64,000 bases of DNA from Acanthochlamys bracteata. Taxonomy: Eukaryota; Streptophyta; Magnoliopsida; Pandanales; Velloziaceae. The translations under genes and the position numbers were made by a program. Where the stretch lies: NCBI GenBank assembly GCA_019914995.1, contig CM034140.1:620001-684000 (forward strand), in the 5' to 3' direction. The stretch's first letter is position 1, and every line of letters begins with the position of its first letter. The notes under the pieces were generated by a model. The model was not told the DNA's origin. It saw only the letters and a list, made by a program, of their open reading frames with translations, and made no database searches. Positions 37,908 to 50,778 of the stretch are shown piece after piece.

Positions 37908-40900
37908 TCACATGTCAGTGACGAGCGGTTTATCTACCCATCGTATCCTGCAACCTCTGGCTTGTAAAACCTGCAGTAGCGCAGGAGAAAGCAGTTGTTT
38001 CCGACCAATCAGAAGCTTCAGCTTCTTTAACCTGTCACAAGATGCTCTAAGTGCGAGTTCAAACCCCTGATTTGAGACGCCAGGGAGGTTCACTAGCTTT
38101 GCGTCCTGTATGCACTGCAGGTTCTTAAGAAGCTTGCACAGTCCAGCATCAGAAATTCGGCAGTAAGACAAGGTGATATGGGGAAAAAACAAAATTCACA
38201 ATTATCATAATTTATAAATTATAGACATAGGGTCGCTCGCTGTAATTGGGGAAATCAACACGAATGTCCATTCAAACTCATGAACAAGCGATAACTACCT
38301 GGCGAAGTTTCCACAGGTACTGAGCAACAGCCTCAAACCCAAAATCATCTATCAGGGGACAATGCTTCACATCAAGTTTTACGAGACTCCTACAACCCAT
38401 TGCAAGTACAGTAACCCCAGGACTAGTAATTTTGTGAAGCCCCCTCAACTCAAGGTCTTCTAGCCCTACCAAAGTCCTGAGATGCTTGATTCCTTCATCC
38501 GTTATCTGAGTGCAGTAACATACATTTAGTTTTTTCAGTTTATTACATCCCTTAGCTACAGCATCCAGTCCATTGTCACCAATTCCTGTGCTGCAAAATT
38601 AAAGAAGAAATAAAACATTACTTCCGGTACTACAATGTTGAAACAGATTCACATCTAACATCAACAGAATCAGATAGATACCGATACAGGTCAAGCTGCT
38701 GAAGGTTCTCGCAGCTGGATCCTATATAGGTGAGCCCATCGTCAGAGATGTTCAGACAAAGGCCTAACTTCAACACTTCGAGCTTTGACCACTGAGACAG
38801 GCATTTCATAGCTGCAAAAAGGATTCTTTTCAGGATCAAATGACTCCGAACCATGAAAAAGAAGCAATTTTCCAAACAAAATACATTAACTGCATGAACT
38901 CACCGGTGTCGCTAATGCTGCAATCGGTGAGCTCAATCTCTACAACTTGGGGGCAGGAAGAAGCAATCTGTCCAAGCCCCTTTTCAGTAATTAAGTTGCA
39001 GGACTCTAAAATTACACGCGAGAGATTCTTACAAGACGTGGCTATTGCACTGAGGGTGCCATCAGTAACAAGACGACAGCATGTAAGGTCAATGATGCTC
39101 AGTTTCGTACAGGAGGATACAAGACAAGACATGCCTTCATCATTGACACCATGGCACTTGCTCAGTCCAATTTCTACCAAGTTCTTGCTGTTAGCACCAA
39201 TGATCTGGAGGCTAGAAGCTGAAACATGGAGTCCATCAAGCCTTAGAGAATTTAAGGTGTCCTTCAACACAGCCAACTTGGACAAGAAAAGCAGAGAAAG
39301 TTCCTGTAAGATAACATCGATCAATATACAAATGATGAACAAATCATTTGAAGCAGCAAATTGTAATCTACACTCACATTGAAACAGTCTCCTGCATTAA
39401 TTTTCTGCAGAAACTTGTGTCTTTCAATTACTGAAGCCAAGCCTGACGTACTGATGTTCTCACATCGTGACACATCAATGATCTGTGGTTAAACGATCAA
39501 ATAATTTACTCCCAATGCAGCATACTTATAAGGTAATAATGAAACGTAAATGGAGGAAAAGATAAGTCTCTGAGACCCTTAAAAACTGTATATCATGCAG
39601 AACAAAACAAAGGAGATAACCAAATAGAAGAACGAGAAATAACCACAAAACACAAAATAACTGGCTAGCGAGCAGGCAAGCTACTCAAAAATGAAAGAAC
39701 AACGACATATTTTAGAAGGAAAACTGGAAGAAGAAGAAAAACAAGCAAAGGAACCGACCTTTAGTGAGTTGTTCCCATTATTTAGGAACTCCAATCCTTG
39801 GTCGTCAACTGCAGAGCATCCAACCATGACCAACGTTTCAAGCTTACTCAGAGAGGAGATCGACTGCAGTGATTTGTTGGTGACCTAACAACCAGTAGAG
39901 CCAAAACTGATATTTAAAAGTTTCTTCAGGTCAATCAAAAATACTACAGCCTGATTATTAGCGCATTGATTTTCTGTAATAGAATTTAAATAGTTGGCAA
40001 ATTAAGCTCAAAAAATAATTTGTAGCTTCATCAACGTGGTATCATGCAATAACGGGAGCAGCACATCAAGCTCACTGTTGGGTAAAACTTCTATTTAAGA
40101 GACAAAAATGCAGGATGTGAAAAGAAAATCAGTTGCTGTCCTCAGATACTACAATTTCGATAAAAGTGACTTTACAGAAGATGCTTGCTGCAAAATGTCC
40201 ATATTGTCAAGTATATATGCCCAAAACTTCATTACTAGGAACGCAGTTTGGAACCCAAAAGTTTGGAACCCCTTTATTACTCTTGGAACTAAATATTACC
40301 CACATCCACAATGGAACTAGCTATCTATCGAAGAAACAAAATAAAATTCACATCCGTGAAAGTAGCTTTTTTTTATTTTTTCTTTGGCATGTATGATGAT
40401 AGTTATCATCATACTAAGCAAACCGTAGTCCGTGAAAAGAAACACAGCAGGCAGGTACCACAACATACATTTGACAATTTAATAATTACCAAAGAAACAT
40501 GATGCAGACAACAGATTGCAACAATATAACTCAACTGCTTGCCAAAATTAACCAAAAAGTACACCTTCTTGCTTACTCCATGCTTTCTAAGAACAAAATC
40601 AGGAAACTGAAAAGCTAGTGACTTTGTCGTACCTTGAGGTCAGATATATCGAGCTTCTTGATATCTCTACACTTCTTGGAGAGCAAATCGATCCCTATAT
40701 CACTCATCTCCAAGCACCACTTGATTCCCAACCTCTCAAGCTTTGGACACCCAACTGCAACTCTAGCGAGCCCAACATCTGTAACCCTAAGACACTTATC
40801 CAATCTCAACTCCCTCAACCCTGGGGATGCCGCCGCAATCGCCGCCGCCTCCCGATCGCCAACAACCCATCCATGAGAAAGATCAACACTTTCCAATCTC

Positions 40901-41229
40901 CCGCACGCCGCCGCAACCACTTCCAACCCTTTCCAACCCACACCACTCCCTCGTTTCAGATTCAAAGATTTCAACTTTGGCAGCTTTCCAGCAAGCACAA
41001 CCGACGCAGCAAGCGATCGACCATCAATCGATGGGCAGTCAGAAAGATCGAGTCTTTCAAGCGCCGTGGCATACCTCCGCAGAAGCCCCGGCAAGGCTTC
41101 CCGTCTAAGAACCTTTAACTCTCTCCTTTGAAGAGATTCGGAGACGAGAAACGTTTTGGAAACGAGTCTCCACGTTTTCCTATCTTCTGAATCAGGTAAC
41201 TTCTCCAAGATCTGAATCAACAAATCAAC
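37908..41229 (-). CDS. F-box/LRR-repeat protein, FBL3 type (SCF substrate receptor)
   Basis: Exons read as 40633-41229, 39759-39884, 39378-39482, 38904-39303, 38682-38811, 38299-38590 and 37908-38177, 639 residues plus an unidentified first exon. The F-box is VDLLIQILEKLPDSEDRKTW, which binds SKP1. About 18 leucine-rich repeats follow (for example LDLSDCPSIDGRSL, LVEIGLSKCHGVNDEGM, LKLGLCLNISDDGLTYIG). The end CDRLKKLKLL and ARGCRIRW is diagnostic of Arabidopsis At5g01720 (FBL3, also named RAE1). Two oddities. No ATG-bearing first exon could be identified above 41229, where an acceptor (TTCTTTAG) precedes the F-box. The last intron appears to end in AT, not AG (bases 38178-38179). Either the gene is functional with unseen solutions, or it is starting to decay. 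Confidence 0.87.
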
Positions 41230-44200
41230 CTAAAGAACGCTAAGATCGACTGCTGGTAATGGCGCATTGCGTAAATTCGATGACAATGTAAGGTAGTAAT
41301 TGAAATCAATAAGCTAATGCAGGTAGGTGGCGCATTTGGAAAATTCGAAGAAAACACAAGGGTAGGTTAGGAACTTTAGGTTGGGATGATGAGAAAAGAA
41401 GGAACTGGGAGGAACAGGTGAAGCAAAGGTGAGTCGAAGCTGGTACACAGCAGCTGCAGCGCGCGTTTGCTTCGCGACTGCATAGCTTGTTTTAAAGTTC
41501 TATTAACAAAAAAGAAGAAGAAAGAAAGAAGAAAATCGCCGGCGAAGAAAACCGGAGACTTTACTTTCCCCGGTGGCGATCAGAGAATTAAATAAACTAG
41601 ATTTTTTCCCAAACTGCAGTAAGAAGTAGTAAACTCGAGCTTTCTTCTCTCTGAACTTTGCTTTGTTTCCCAGGAACTATGGAAGCAAAGAAGAAGAAGT
41701 TTATGAATCTTGCCTCCACAAGTTGAGCCTAACCAGGATCGTACCATATGTTGCTTATTATACCCTTATAGTTTGATCAAGTATTACATTATTTTGTACG
41801 GTTTCAAGTTAAACATAAAGGGTAATTTAGTAATTCCATTTTTAACGATGGGATTGGAGCAGGCGCTATATCGGGAGTTAGGGTACCGGGACAAGTACAT
41901 GCTTCGTGATGCCGTTCTACTTCTAGAACTTCATGGATGTAAGTTCCAAATACCAAACACAACAACGGTATCACGTGTAATATTTCTACTGGCTTAATCT
42001 TGAAATTAACGAATAGGTTTTACTGGGATTAGTGTTTTGATAGATAGATAATGGTAAAGTTTTTGGTTCTGTTTTATACCTATGTGAGTTGTTTATTGCT
42101 TAAAAAAAAGGCGAAAGCTTATTTCCGTACATCTCCATAACGAGGAAGATAAGTAATAAGGAAGGAGGTATGAAGTGGTGCGCTGACGGCAGGCCCACTA
42201 GCGTGCACCACCGCCCGTACCTCTCGCAGGACAGGTGGTACCTGAGACAGTTTTAGATGATAAAATCGCGCTAGAATGGATCGAATACAAAACACGGATA
42301 TTCATCCAACAGAAACATTACACACTCGTATTTCTACTTTAAGTAGCAGTAGACAAATGTGGGGCCTATCATAGATTAGGATTAGATATATAATACTCGA
42401 TTGACCGGGATTCCCGGCTGCATCATGATTGGTTATGTAGGCATATTTTGACGGTCCAGATGCATCCACATCACATAGAGTGACGTTGCGCTATACTTGT
42501 TTTTCAGATTCTTTAGGCGCTTTTTTTAAGTGTCTTTACAAAAAATTTGTTATATTTCGATAAATAAAATTAATTATTTTAACAAAATTAATAAAGAAAA
42601 CTTATTATATAACGTTTTATATTTTAATTGAAAATAATTTATAAAATATTACAATACTTTATTTAAAAATATAAAATAAAAATTGAGAAAAGTTTTTTAA
42701 GAGAACACTTAAGCCAAACGTTAATATTTGTCATGGCTAATACAATCATATCCATTCAAAATTGGAAAAGAATTCGGAAACTTTTAATTAATTAATATTT
42801 AACAGTGGTCTACGTTAATAAATTTGACGACGCATCACATTACAGTAGTTAGTCTGCGTTCGCGTTCGGTAGTGCATATCAAAACTAATTATTTAATTTT
42901 TTTTAATTTTATATTTTTTAATATATATTTTATAAATATTTAAAAATTTAGTTAAAAATATAGATAATATAAAAAATTTTATATATTAAAATTTTTATTA
43001 TTTTTTTAAAATAAAAAAAAATAAAGCTCGTTTTAAAAAAAAAAAAAATATTTTTTATTTTAAAAAAACTATATTTCATAAGACGGATCCTTATTCTGTT
43101 AGACTTAAATAGCGCATTATTATCACGGGCCGGATTGTAATTTTACCAGCTTATAGTGTCGTTTAAGATTGCTGTTTATTAAAAACTTTTTAGATTTATA
43201 TATTTTGATAGGTTTTAGTATTATTTTAATTTTTAAAATTTTAAAAATACATATAATTCTGAAATTTATATAGATATAATTTTGTATATAGAAAACTAAA
43301 TTTGTTTTCTAAATATCTCATAATAAATTCTTTTATATAAATTTTATGTTAAGTAACTTAAGTATTCCTTATGTAATTGCCTACAACGCTACAACATCCC
43401 GATCAATTAAAAGATCATTTGGGATTTCTGAAATAACATATTATGTAAGAAAAGATTTTAGAAGAGTTTTTTATAAAAGATATTTTTTAACTCAACAAAA
43501 TAAAATTATACAAACATTTTTATTTATAATTAATGGTTTAAACTTAAGTACTAAAACAATTTTTTGGAAAGAGTAGAGATGGTTTTTTGAACGGAAAATT
43601 TTAAGAGAGCGTTTGGTATCGTTTAAAAATTTTTATTTTATTTTATTTTTTAAATAATTTTTAATAAGAGTTTATAAATTCATTTTTGAAATTTGAAAAA
43701 AAATTATATTATTATTTTATTATATGTAATAATAAAATATGAAGTTTTTAAAATATATATAAATATTTTTTCAAAAAAATTTATTTTATAATCAATTCTG
43801 CACATTCTTAAGCTGTATTTGGCAAAATATTTATGAAAAAAATAATTTTTAATTATATATTTGTTAGTATATTTAAGTAAAAAAATATTTAAAATTTTAA
43901 AAATATAAAAAAATTACGTAATAAAAATTTATATTTTTTATTTTATAATATTTTTTAAATCACAAAAATAAAACTTATTTAAGAAAATAATTTTTATTTT
44001 AAAATCACTTGTAAATATTTTCTAAATATTCACTAAAAGCTCAAACAAAAACTTTGTAAATATTCACGGTCTAATGCAAATTCGTACCTTGCATCTTATC
44101 CATGCAACATTATCAGTTACCAGTTTCTGTACGTACACTAGAACTTGCTCTACGTTATTCGAATAGAGAGAGATAAGAAAACTACAATTATCAATGTCTA

Positions 44201-44662
44201 AATTTTCTTTATGTTTCTTGCATCATTGCATGGGCATGGAATGGAGGTGAACGAATGAAGATAAGGTTCTTCAAAATTATGTGACATGACCTTCTCATAT
44301 TTTTTTGAGCTTAAATTTTCTAAATTTTTATAGATAAGTTATATGTTGCGTAAATATTTTAACAAATTATAAACGCATTTTTTATTTGTTTAAAAATTCT
44401 TTGATTTTTTTTCTTTCTGAATTCTGTTTTTTAAAGCTAACCCAATTACCAAACGGCCAAAAACTTTATTTATTTAAAGCATAAAATGCCACACTCTCTC
44501 TTCTTTATTCTTCGGTCGTTCATGAACCGTAGACGCGAAAACTGAAGTTTTTGTCGCTACACGTACCTCTCGCTATCTCTGTTTTATATATATAAATCTG
44601 CTGCTGCTCTGATTCTGTGAAGCTGCAAAACTGCAAAATCCAGTTTCTCTCCGGCGAGATCA
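41230..44662. other. Intergenic: FBL3 upstream region and AT-rich spacer
   Basis: 41230-41700 should contain the missing FBL3 first exon and 5' UTR. Beyond that the sequence is AT-rich, especially 42530-43100 and 43600-44040. No gene, RNA or clear repeat element was recognised. Short open frames here have no family resemblance. Confidence 0.4.
44585..44597 (+). promoter_or_regulatory. TATA box of the ERF-VII gene
   Basis: TATATATATAAAT, 66 bases before the ATG at 44663, fits a core promoter with a 5' UTR of about 35-40 bases. Confidence 0.5.
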
Positions 44663-45408
44663 ATGTGCGGCGGCGCGATTATCTCTGACTTCGTAGCATT
44701 TAAGAACAGCTACAACAATTCGACTTCAAACAAGAAACATGAAGTCGATGATGAATTATGGCTAGCTGATAATCACAAGATTGATTCTTCCTTCGATCTC
44801 TCCAACTCTCCTTCAACCCAACAAGGTACTTCAATTTTCAATTCCTGCAATCAACAATCTGTCAATCACGTTATTCATTTAAATGACAGAAATTAATAGT
44901 TCTAGTGAATGCAGATCCTGCAAAGGTTAAAAGGGAGATTAGGAGAAACGGGTTTCGTGGAGTACGGCGGAGGCCGAGAGGGAAATGGGCGGCGGAGATT
45001 CGAGATCCGCGACGTGGCACACGCTTGTGGCTCGGAACGTTTCCTTCGCCGGAAGAAGCCGCACGTGCCTACGACGCCGCTGCTCGCCGGATACGCGGTG
45101 ATAAAGCCAAGCTCAATTTCCCCATCTCCGGTTTCGTTTCCCCCACTACTGAGCTTAACTCTACTGCTGCAAATCGCATTGCCCGCATAGCTGTTGACAA
45201 CCTTAAGACGAATTCTACTGCTATGAATCACGTTTCTCGCTCTGGTGGTGAAGAAGATTGTTCTACTTCATCATCGAACGGTTGTGCTTCAATGAACAAA
45301 GAGCTGAGAGAGAAGATTTCTCGACTGGAAACGTTTCTGGGACTCGATCACGAGTCAGATGACGATGAGGCATGTCACTGGCACGAGGAAACGCGGCGCC
45401 CATTCTGA
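44663..45408 (+). CDS. Group VII ERF transcription factor with Cys2 N-degron
   Basis: Two exons, 44663-44825 and 44915-45408, 218 residues. The N-terminus [10 protein letters not shown] is the ERF-VII N-degron. Family knowledge: Cys2 is oxidised by plant cysteine oxidases in oxygen and the protein is degraded by the PRT6 branch, so it accumulates in hypoxia. The AP2/ERF domain at about 68-125 has [39 protein letters not shown] and [12 protein letters not shown]. Residue 76 is Arg where the family normally has Trp (RPWGKW), a DNA-contacting position. The intron between the degron and the AP2 domain is in the usual ERF-VII place. The C-terminus has a helical [15 protein letters not shown], comparable in place to the short C-terminal motif of HRE2. 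Length is nearest to HRE1/HRE2. Confidence 0.92.
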
Positions 45409-45791
45409 GAGAGCTTTCGTTTATTTATGTGTTCTAAATCTATTTCCATAAGCATTGAATAATAATAACTCAATTTATGTAAATTTTTTTTAATTTCAAA
45501 AAATTGAAGGCAACATCTTATTGCATCATAAAGAAACACATAACAATTGTATATCAAGAGTTCAATCCTCAACTTATGCATCGAAGACCAAATGTAAATT
45601 ACCCAAAAACAGTAAATGAAGTAATTAACCTTGTTACATAACTTACATTGCAGATAATGTTTACAGAAATATTAAACAAACTGTTGGAAGAAGAAAGTTC
45701 AAAATGGTTTGATTTCTGAAAAGCAATGATATAGATCGAGCAACTACTTCCAGCCACCAATTCTTTTTGGATATCAGATAATTTACTCTCA

Positions 45792-48700
45792 TCAAGGAAT
45801 GATGGCCTGCTTATATAACGAGTCTTTGCCATCAGCAGGCGAGTGCTTTGTGATAAACTCCCTTGCATCTTTGATCTTGGCTGGCCCGAGTACTTCCTCT
45901 GCATTTATATACCAAGGTCGGAAATGAGGAGGCAGGTTCGGGGAAGGGGGAAGCAGTACAGAACCCCAATCTCGATATCCAGCTCTAACTTCTGTCAATC
46001 TCTTTCGAACTAGTAAGCCTGAGACATCCTCCCTTCTGATCTCAGATATAGTTCGAACAATGGCCATGCACAGCAGAAGCATCATTACGGCATCCTCATC
46101 TGGCAAGAACTCCAGGGCAAGTAGCTTCCAGTTTATTAAAGCAGTGGCCCTTCGATTAGGATATTCAAAGCTGCAGCGGACTAGTGTCAGATAGTGATCC
46201 TCCTCTTCATCTATTTTCTCACTTTGATTGGCATCTTTTACTTGGTACTGCAGTTTTCTCCCTGTCAGTAGTCGTGCCTGCAAACAGACTAAACTATAAG
46301 AGACGTTCAGGAAAGAATGTTTCTATTAGTAATAATTTGTGAAAGTATTCGGGAGGGATGACTGATTATTCTATGCACCATGATTGCTTTAGGTCAGTAC
46401 AGTATCCTACAGCTATACACATAGAGGACCTAAAAAATCAAGTAGTTTTCCAAGGATGATGAGCTGCTCAAAGTTACCAATTCACCAGAAGCATTGTTTT
46501 TCAGGCAAAATTCAAGCTTGTCTTCCCATTTTATAGTCAGCACATCTCCCGTTGATAGTGACCAGATTATCTTTCTGTTGTCAACGGTATCTTTACTAGG
46601 TATAGCAGTACCCACCACAGTTTCTGCAGATTGATACAATGCATTAGAGCACCACACAGCGCAAGCATAAAGCTTTAAAAGGAAGATTGTTTTGCCATCC
46701 TCTGTAACTACTTGATGAAAAGATAAAAGCCAGTCTCTCACCTGGAGCAAAACCTACTGAACTAGCAATATACTTCCATGAGCCTTCTCGTACTTCTATA
46801 ATCCTATCTTCCCAGTTGACTGCTGACGGAGTCTCAGCTCCAAGCCTCCAGAATCCTTTGCCTACTCTACAGAAACCCCACACAAATCATTTTGAGTTCT
46901 ATTTTCTATTGCATCCATCTTCATGAAAAGAAAGTATGAAAAGGTATTACCTTATGCGTGTGACAAAGCATTCCCTTCCAGTATGATCAAGAACCGTGCG
47001 CGTTATCCAACGTCCCTCTTGTGGCCGGTATCTGCTCCTCTTAAGTATCTCATCAGATACCATCGCACCACTGTCATCAGTGACCCTGTCAGGGACATAC
47101 TTTAGAAGGTATGGGGCCTGGACAGGGGGTGTAATAGATGATAAAGCTCTCACTTGTAATTCCATTTCATTTGTAAGCGTGAACGATGTTGCACGCAGTA
47201 AATCATTCCAAAAGAATATTACTTTCTTGCATGACTTGGTATTTTGCAAACAAGTGGTCCCTTGCTGACAGACCTCGATAATAATACCTCTGGTGCCAAA
47301 TTCACAGAAAAGGTGCCACATCTTTCTCCACGTTTTTGAAGAAAGTTTTGCAAACGGCATCTCCAACTTAAACTCTCTATGACACCTGACAGTTTTCAGG
47401 CGAAGGAATCTCTTGCTTGCCTCCTTTCTTTCTGCATCTTGCCAATGACCCTTGAAGAATATACAGACCTGCAAATTTTCAACAGAATCCATAAACAACT
47501 AAAAAGACAGGTTCTTTTTTCAATTTCCAGATGTAAACCTATGAAGTAGCTCAAATTTTGTATTCCGAAAGGTTGGCCATAAAGGCCGTCACACCTATGG
47601 AAGGTTCATACTTAGCAAGAGGCAGTGCAAGTATGACAAAACTTCTGAAGAAGTAAGGAGTGCATTAACCAAATACATGGAACTGTTGATTTGGATGCTA
47701 AGTGCACATAGTTAAATATCCTTATAATCTGTCACTAGCACAACCAATTAGTTTGTGCACATTTGTCTCTTATTATTCTGCACTGCTGGTCACAATCGCA
47801 TATCTAAACTATCTCCTACTTATCTATCAAACCTAACATACCAGACGCCAGAAACAAATGCCGATATAAAACAATACAACTCTTAATACAAGCCACACAT
47901 TTAAAACAAGTGTCCTAATCCGGTGACTTAAGAGAAAAACATGATAAAACAGGACAAAGCCAAGCAGAAAGCAACATACATAACCATACAATTATGAACA
48001 AAGCATTTCTTGAAAGCTGCGTTGCCAGCCAACTGCTATAGAACAAAGAGTAAAAACTTATAGAAATATCTTCTTCTTTTTGCAGAATTAGACACGTTTT
48101 CGAGACATCGTGAAGCATTACCATACCTCCAAGAGAACCCGGGTGGTGAGACACTTGTAACGCCGGTTAACGTCAATTTCCACAGGGGTCCAATTAAACA
48201 CGGCCCTTGCCGGTGCACGCATGGGCTCGATCACAGCACCAGCCCTTTCATACGGTTCATTAAACATCTCCTCCCATGCCGTCTTTGTCGCATCCACTTC
48301 CTCCGGCAATGCATGCTCACCAAAGCCCACCACTTTCTGGTCCAACATAACCAACCCCTCTGTATCTTTCTCATACTTCAGTGGAAGACTCTGCAGTGCA
48401 GGCACCATTATAACATATTTATAAAGGTCCAATCACGCAAAAAAGTGTCCCAAATTCCCATTCATCAATTTCTTACCTGATGAGTTAACCACATGAGCAT
48501 TATATCGGATGCGGGTACAAACCGTGAGTCAAAACCAGACCCATTAACAAGCCGCAGAAAATCCAAGTACCTCTTCTTCGCCGCGACGAGGTAGACCGTC
48601 TCCGACACAAACGGGTCGGAGAACTCATCGGAGAGAATCCGAAACCGCTCCACCGCCGCTCTGATCTCATCTACACCACCCGATCGAATCTCTTCTTCTT

Positions 48701-49332
48701 CTTCTTCACCTCGATCGTAATCTTCGAGATCAAACGGCTCAGATGGAAACCTTGATTCCCAAATCTCCCGGCACCGTGCTTCTGCGTAGTCGCAGTTATC
48801 TTCGTCGAAGATCGCCGGCCGCTCGATTAAAAACCCGAATCTTGAAGCACAGTAGTCTCTATATCTCGACGCCTGAAAATGAAAATCATAGAAATGAATC
48901 AGTTTTAAGTTTCAGCAAAATAGGTCCGCTATATTTTTCAACATACAAATGTAGAAGGAATCTTACAGGCGCTAAACAATGGCAATGCCAAACCCAGTGG
49001 ACATCAGGCGGCGGGAGAAGGAACAGAGAAGAAAGTGATGAACGTGGGTTACAGAACTCAGAGATCAACGGCAGCCAAAGCTCGACGTAGCTGTAATTAA
49101 AAAGAAAACGCATAAAGCCGTTGACAAAGAAAGCGATGAGGTTAAGAAAAACTCACCGTCGGATTGATCGGGTGGTTGGAAAGGTGGGAAGCAGTGGTGA
49201 GATAGAGCGGAGGAAGTACAGGTGCCAACGACTGGCAGTGACGAGATCTAGTGAAAGAATAACAGTAGCTCTTTGCGATTGTGACCGGTTAGAGGCGGTG
49301 GACAACGTGTCGTCGCCGTCGATTATCGGCAT
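45792..49332 (-). CDS. DUF1399 (GRDP-type) protein, At1g56230-like
   Basis: Eight exons: 49157-49332, 48967-49090, 48477-48872, 48127-48390, 46951-47468, 46742-46866, 46478-46623, 45792-46277; 744 residues with all phases consistent. The start is placed at MPIIDGDDTLSTASN; an in-frame ATG at 49438-49440 would add 36 residues. It contains two copies of the DUF1399 H/W motif: PPPDVHWVWHCHCLAP at about residues 80-100 and SDIMLMWLTHQ at about 220-230. Then come TAWEEMFNEPYERAGAVIEP, a long mid-region, and a C-terminal part with TALINWKLLALEFLPDEDAV and RAGYRDWGSVLLPPSPNLPP. This matches the Arabidopsis protein misleadingly labelled enolase (DUF1399). The Gly-rich tail of GRDP1/2 is absent. The biochemical role is unknown. 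Confidence 0.87.
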
Positions 49333-49496
49333 ATTAACGGGTTTCAGAAGAAAACTACATCTGAACCCGTTAAAAGAAGAAGTGTGTGGTGAAACTTTTG
49401 ATGACCATTGTTTGTTGCATTGTATTATAGTGGAGTTCATGAATATTTTTATGTTCTTCAGACACGTTGCATTTGATGCTCTGTTGTTTTTTTTGA

Positions 49497-49664
<168 letters not shown>

Positions 49665-50673
49665 TGAGAGGGACAACCACTTCCGAACAACTGTTGCTGT
49701 GTTGATTAATGTTGAACAATAACATCGTTCAGCAGTCAATAGGAATGCGGTATGCAATTTGGTGAGAGCATTTTCTGCAGGAACTAGCCAATGTTATTAT
49801 TCTGCATTCTTGATCACGCACCTTCAACCAACGTTCTAAGTTGTGAGGATTTGCCACCATCGACTTAGGTAGCTGCGCAGACCGAAATCAGTATCTCTAG
49901 ATGAAAAGCACAGAACATTTCTTGCTCCTCTTGTTTATTGCACTGATCCTACGTAAATAGCTGGTTTTAGTTGAATTAGAAGTTCTCAGATGTAATGAAG
50001 CTTACAACTGCACGAAGAGCGTGTTTCTTTTTACTTATCTGCATTCTCAAATTTTTTAAAAATAAATTATTTAAAGGTAAATTTTAAAATAAGATTAGTT
50101 TTTATATTATTAAAGTGAATAAAAATGAGATTTTTATTTTTAAAATTTTAAAGTTTTAAAAATAAAATTTTAAAAATAAATTTTTTTATAAAAATTAATT
50201 TAATTTTTGTGTTTATTTTAATTTGAAGGTGAGTCGAAGGTAAAATAACAACAGCGAGCTCAACTTCATGATCAAGTGTTTCAAGCGGGTGAGGGATCTC
50301 AATCGTGCCACCTTTCAGTACGTTTAAGAGTTTTTACAAAAGAAATCTTTTATGTAAAATTTTTTTTAAGTATTATCTTATAAATATTTAAAACTAAAAT
50401 TATATGCATAATTATTTTATAAATTATAAATTTATTTATATTTTTTAATTTAAAAAATTAAAAAAATAATACATAATTTTTTTAAGTTAAAATTTTTTGT
50501 TTTGAGAGTGATAAACGCTTGGAAACGCAGTCTGTCGGCTTCATGAACAAAACCCCCTCCTAAACAAACCCCAAAGACCTCAGATCAAAAGATACTGAAA
50601 CCAAAATGATAAACTCTACAAAACATACCCTAGAAAAACAAACCAACAAAATCGAACAAGATTCAAGTGTTGC

Positions 50674-50778
50674 CTTGGGAACGGCGTTGCCAAGCTCTTT
50701 GGCATGTGCGGCGTAGTTCCAGCCGACGGCGATAATCTTCATCCCAGCGTTTAGCAGCTTCTCGGAAGCTGTCGTCAT
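50674..50778 (-). pseudogene. 5' fragment of an acylpyruvase (FAHD1-like) gene
   Basis: ATG at 50776-50778 opens a stretch reading MTTASEKLLNAGMKIIAVGW, then NYAAHAKELGNAVPK, the N-terminus of plant FAH-domain acylpyruvases (compare At4g15940, which continues EPVLFLKPTSS). After VPK the homology stops and no donor site is obvious. The metal-binding Glu/Asp residues of the fold are absent. Nothing else recognisable was found in 49629-51616. Confidence 0.65.

Noticed and set aside
38840..39382. 180-codon plus-strand frame opposite FBL3 leucine-rich repeats.
   Set aside because: Antisense shadow; the repeat structure explains the absence of stops.
40618..41118. 166-codon plus-strand frame opposite the FBL3 F-box exon.
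   Set aside because: Antisense shadow of a GC-rich coding exon.
41710..41997. 95-codon open frame on the plus strand.
   Set aside because: No family resemblance, AT-rich codon use, no promoter or neighbouring exon support.
43346..43576. 76-codon open frame on the plus strand.
   Set aside because: Low-complexity AT-rich sequence; composition matches the surrounding spacer.
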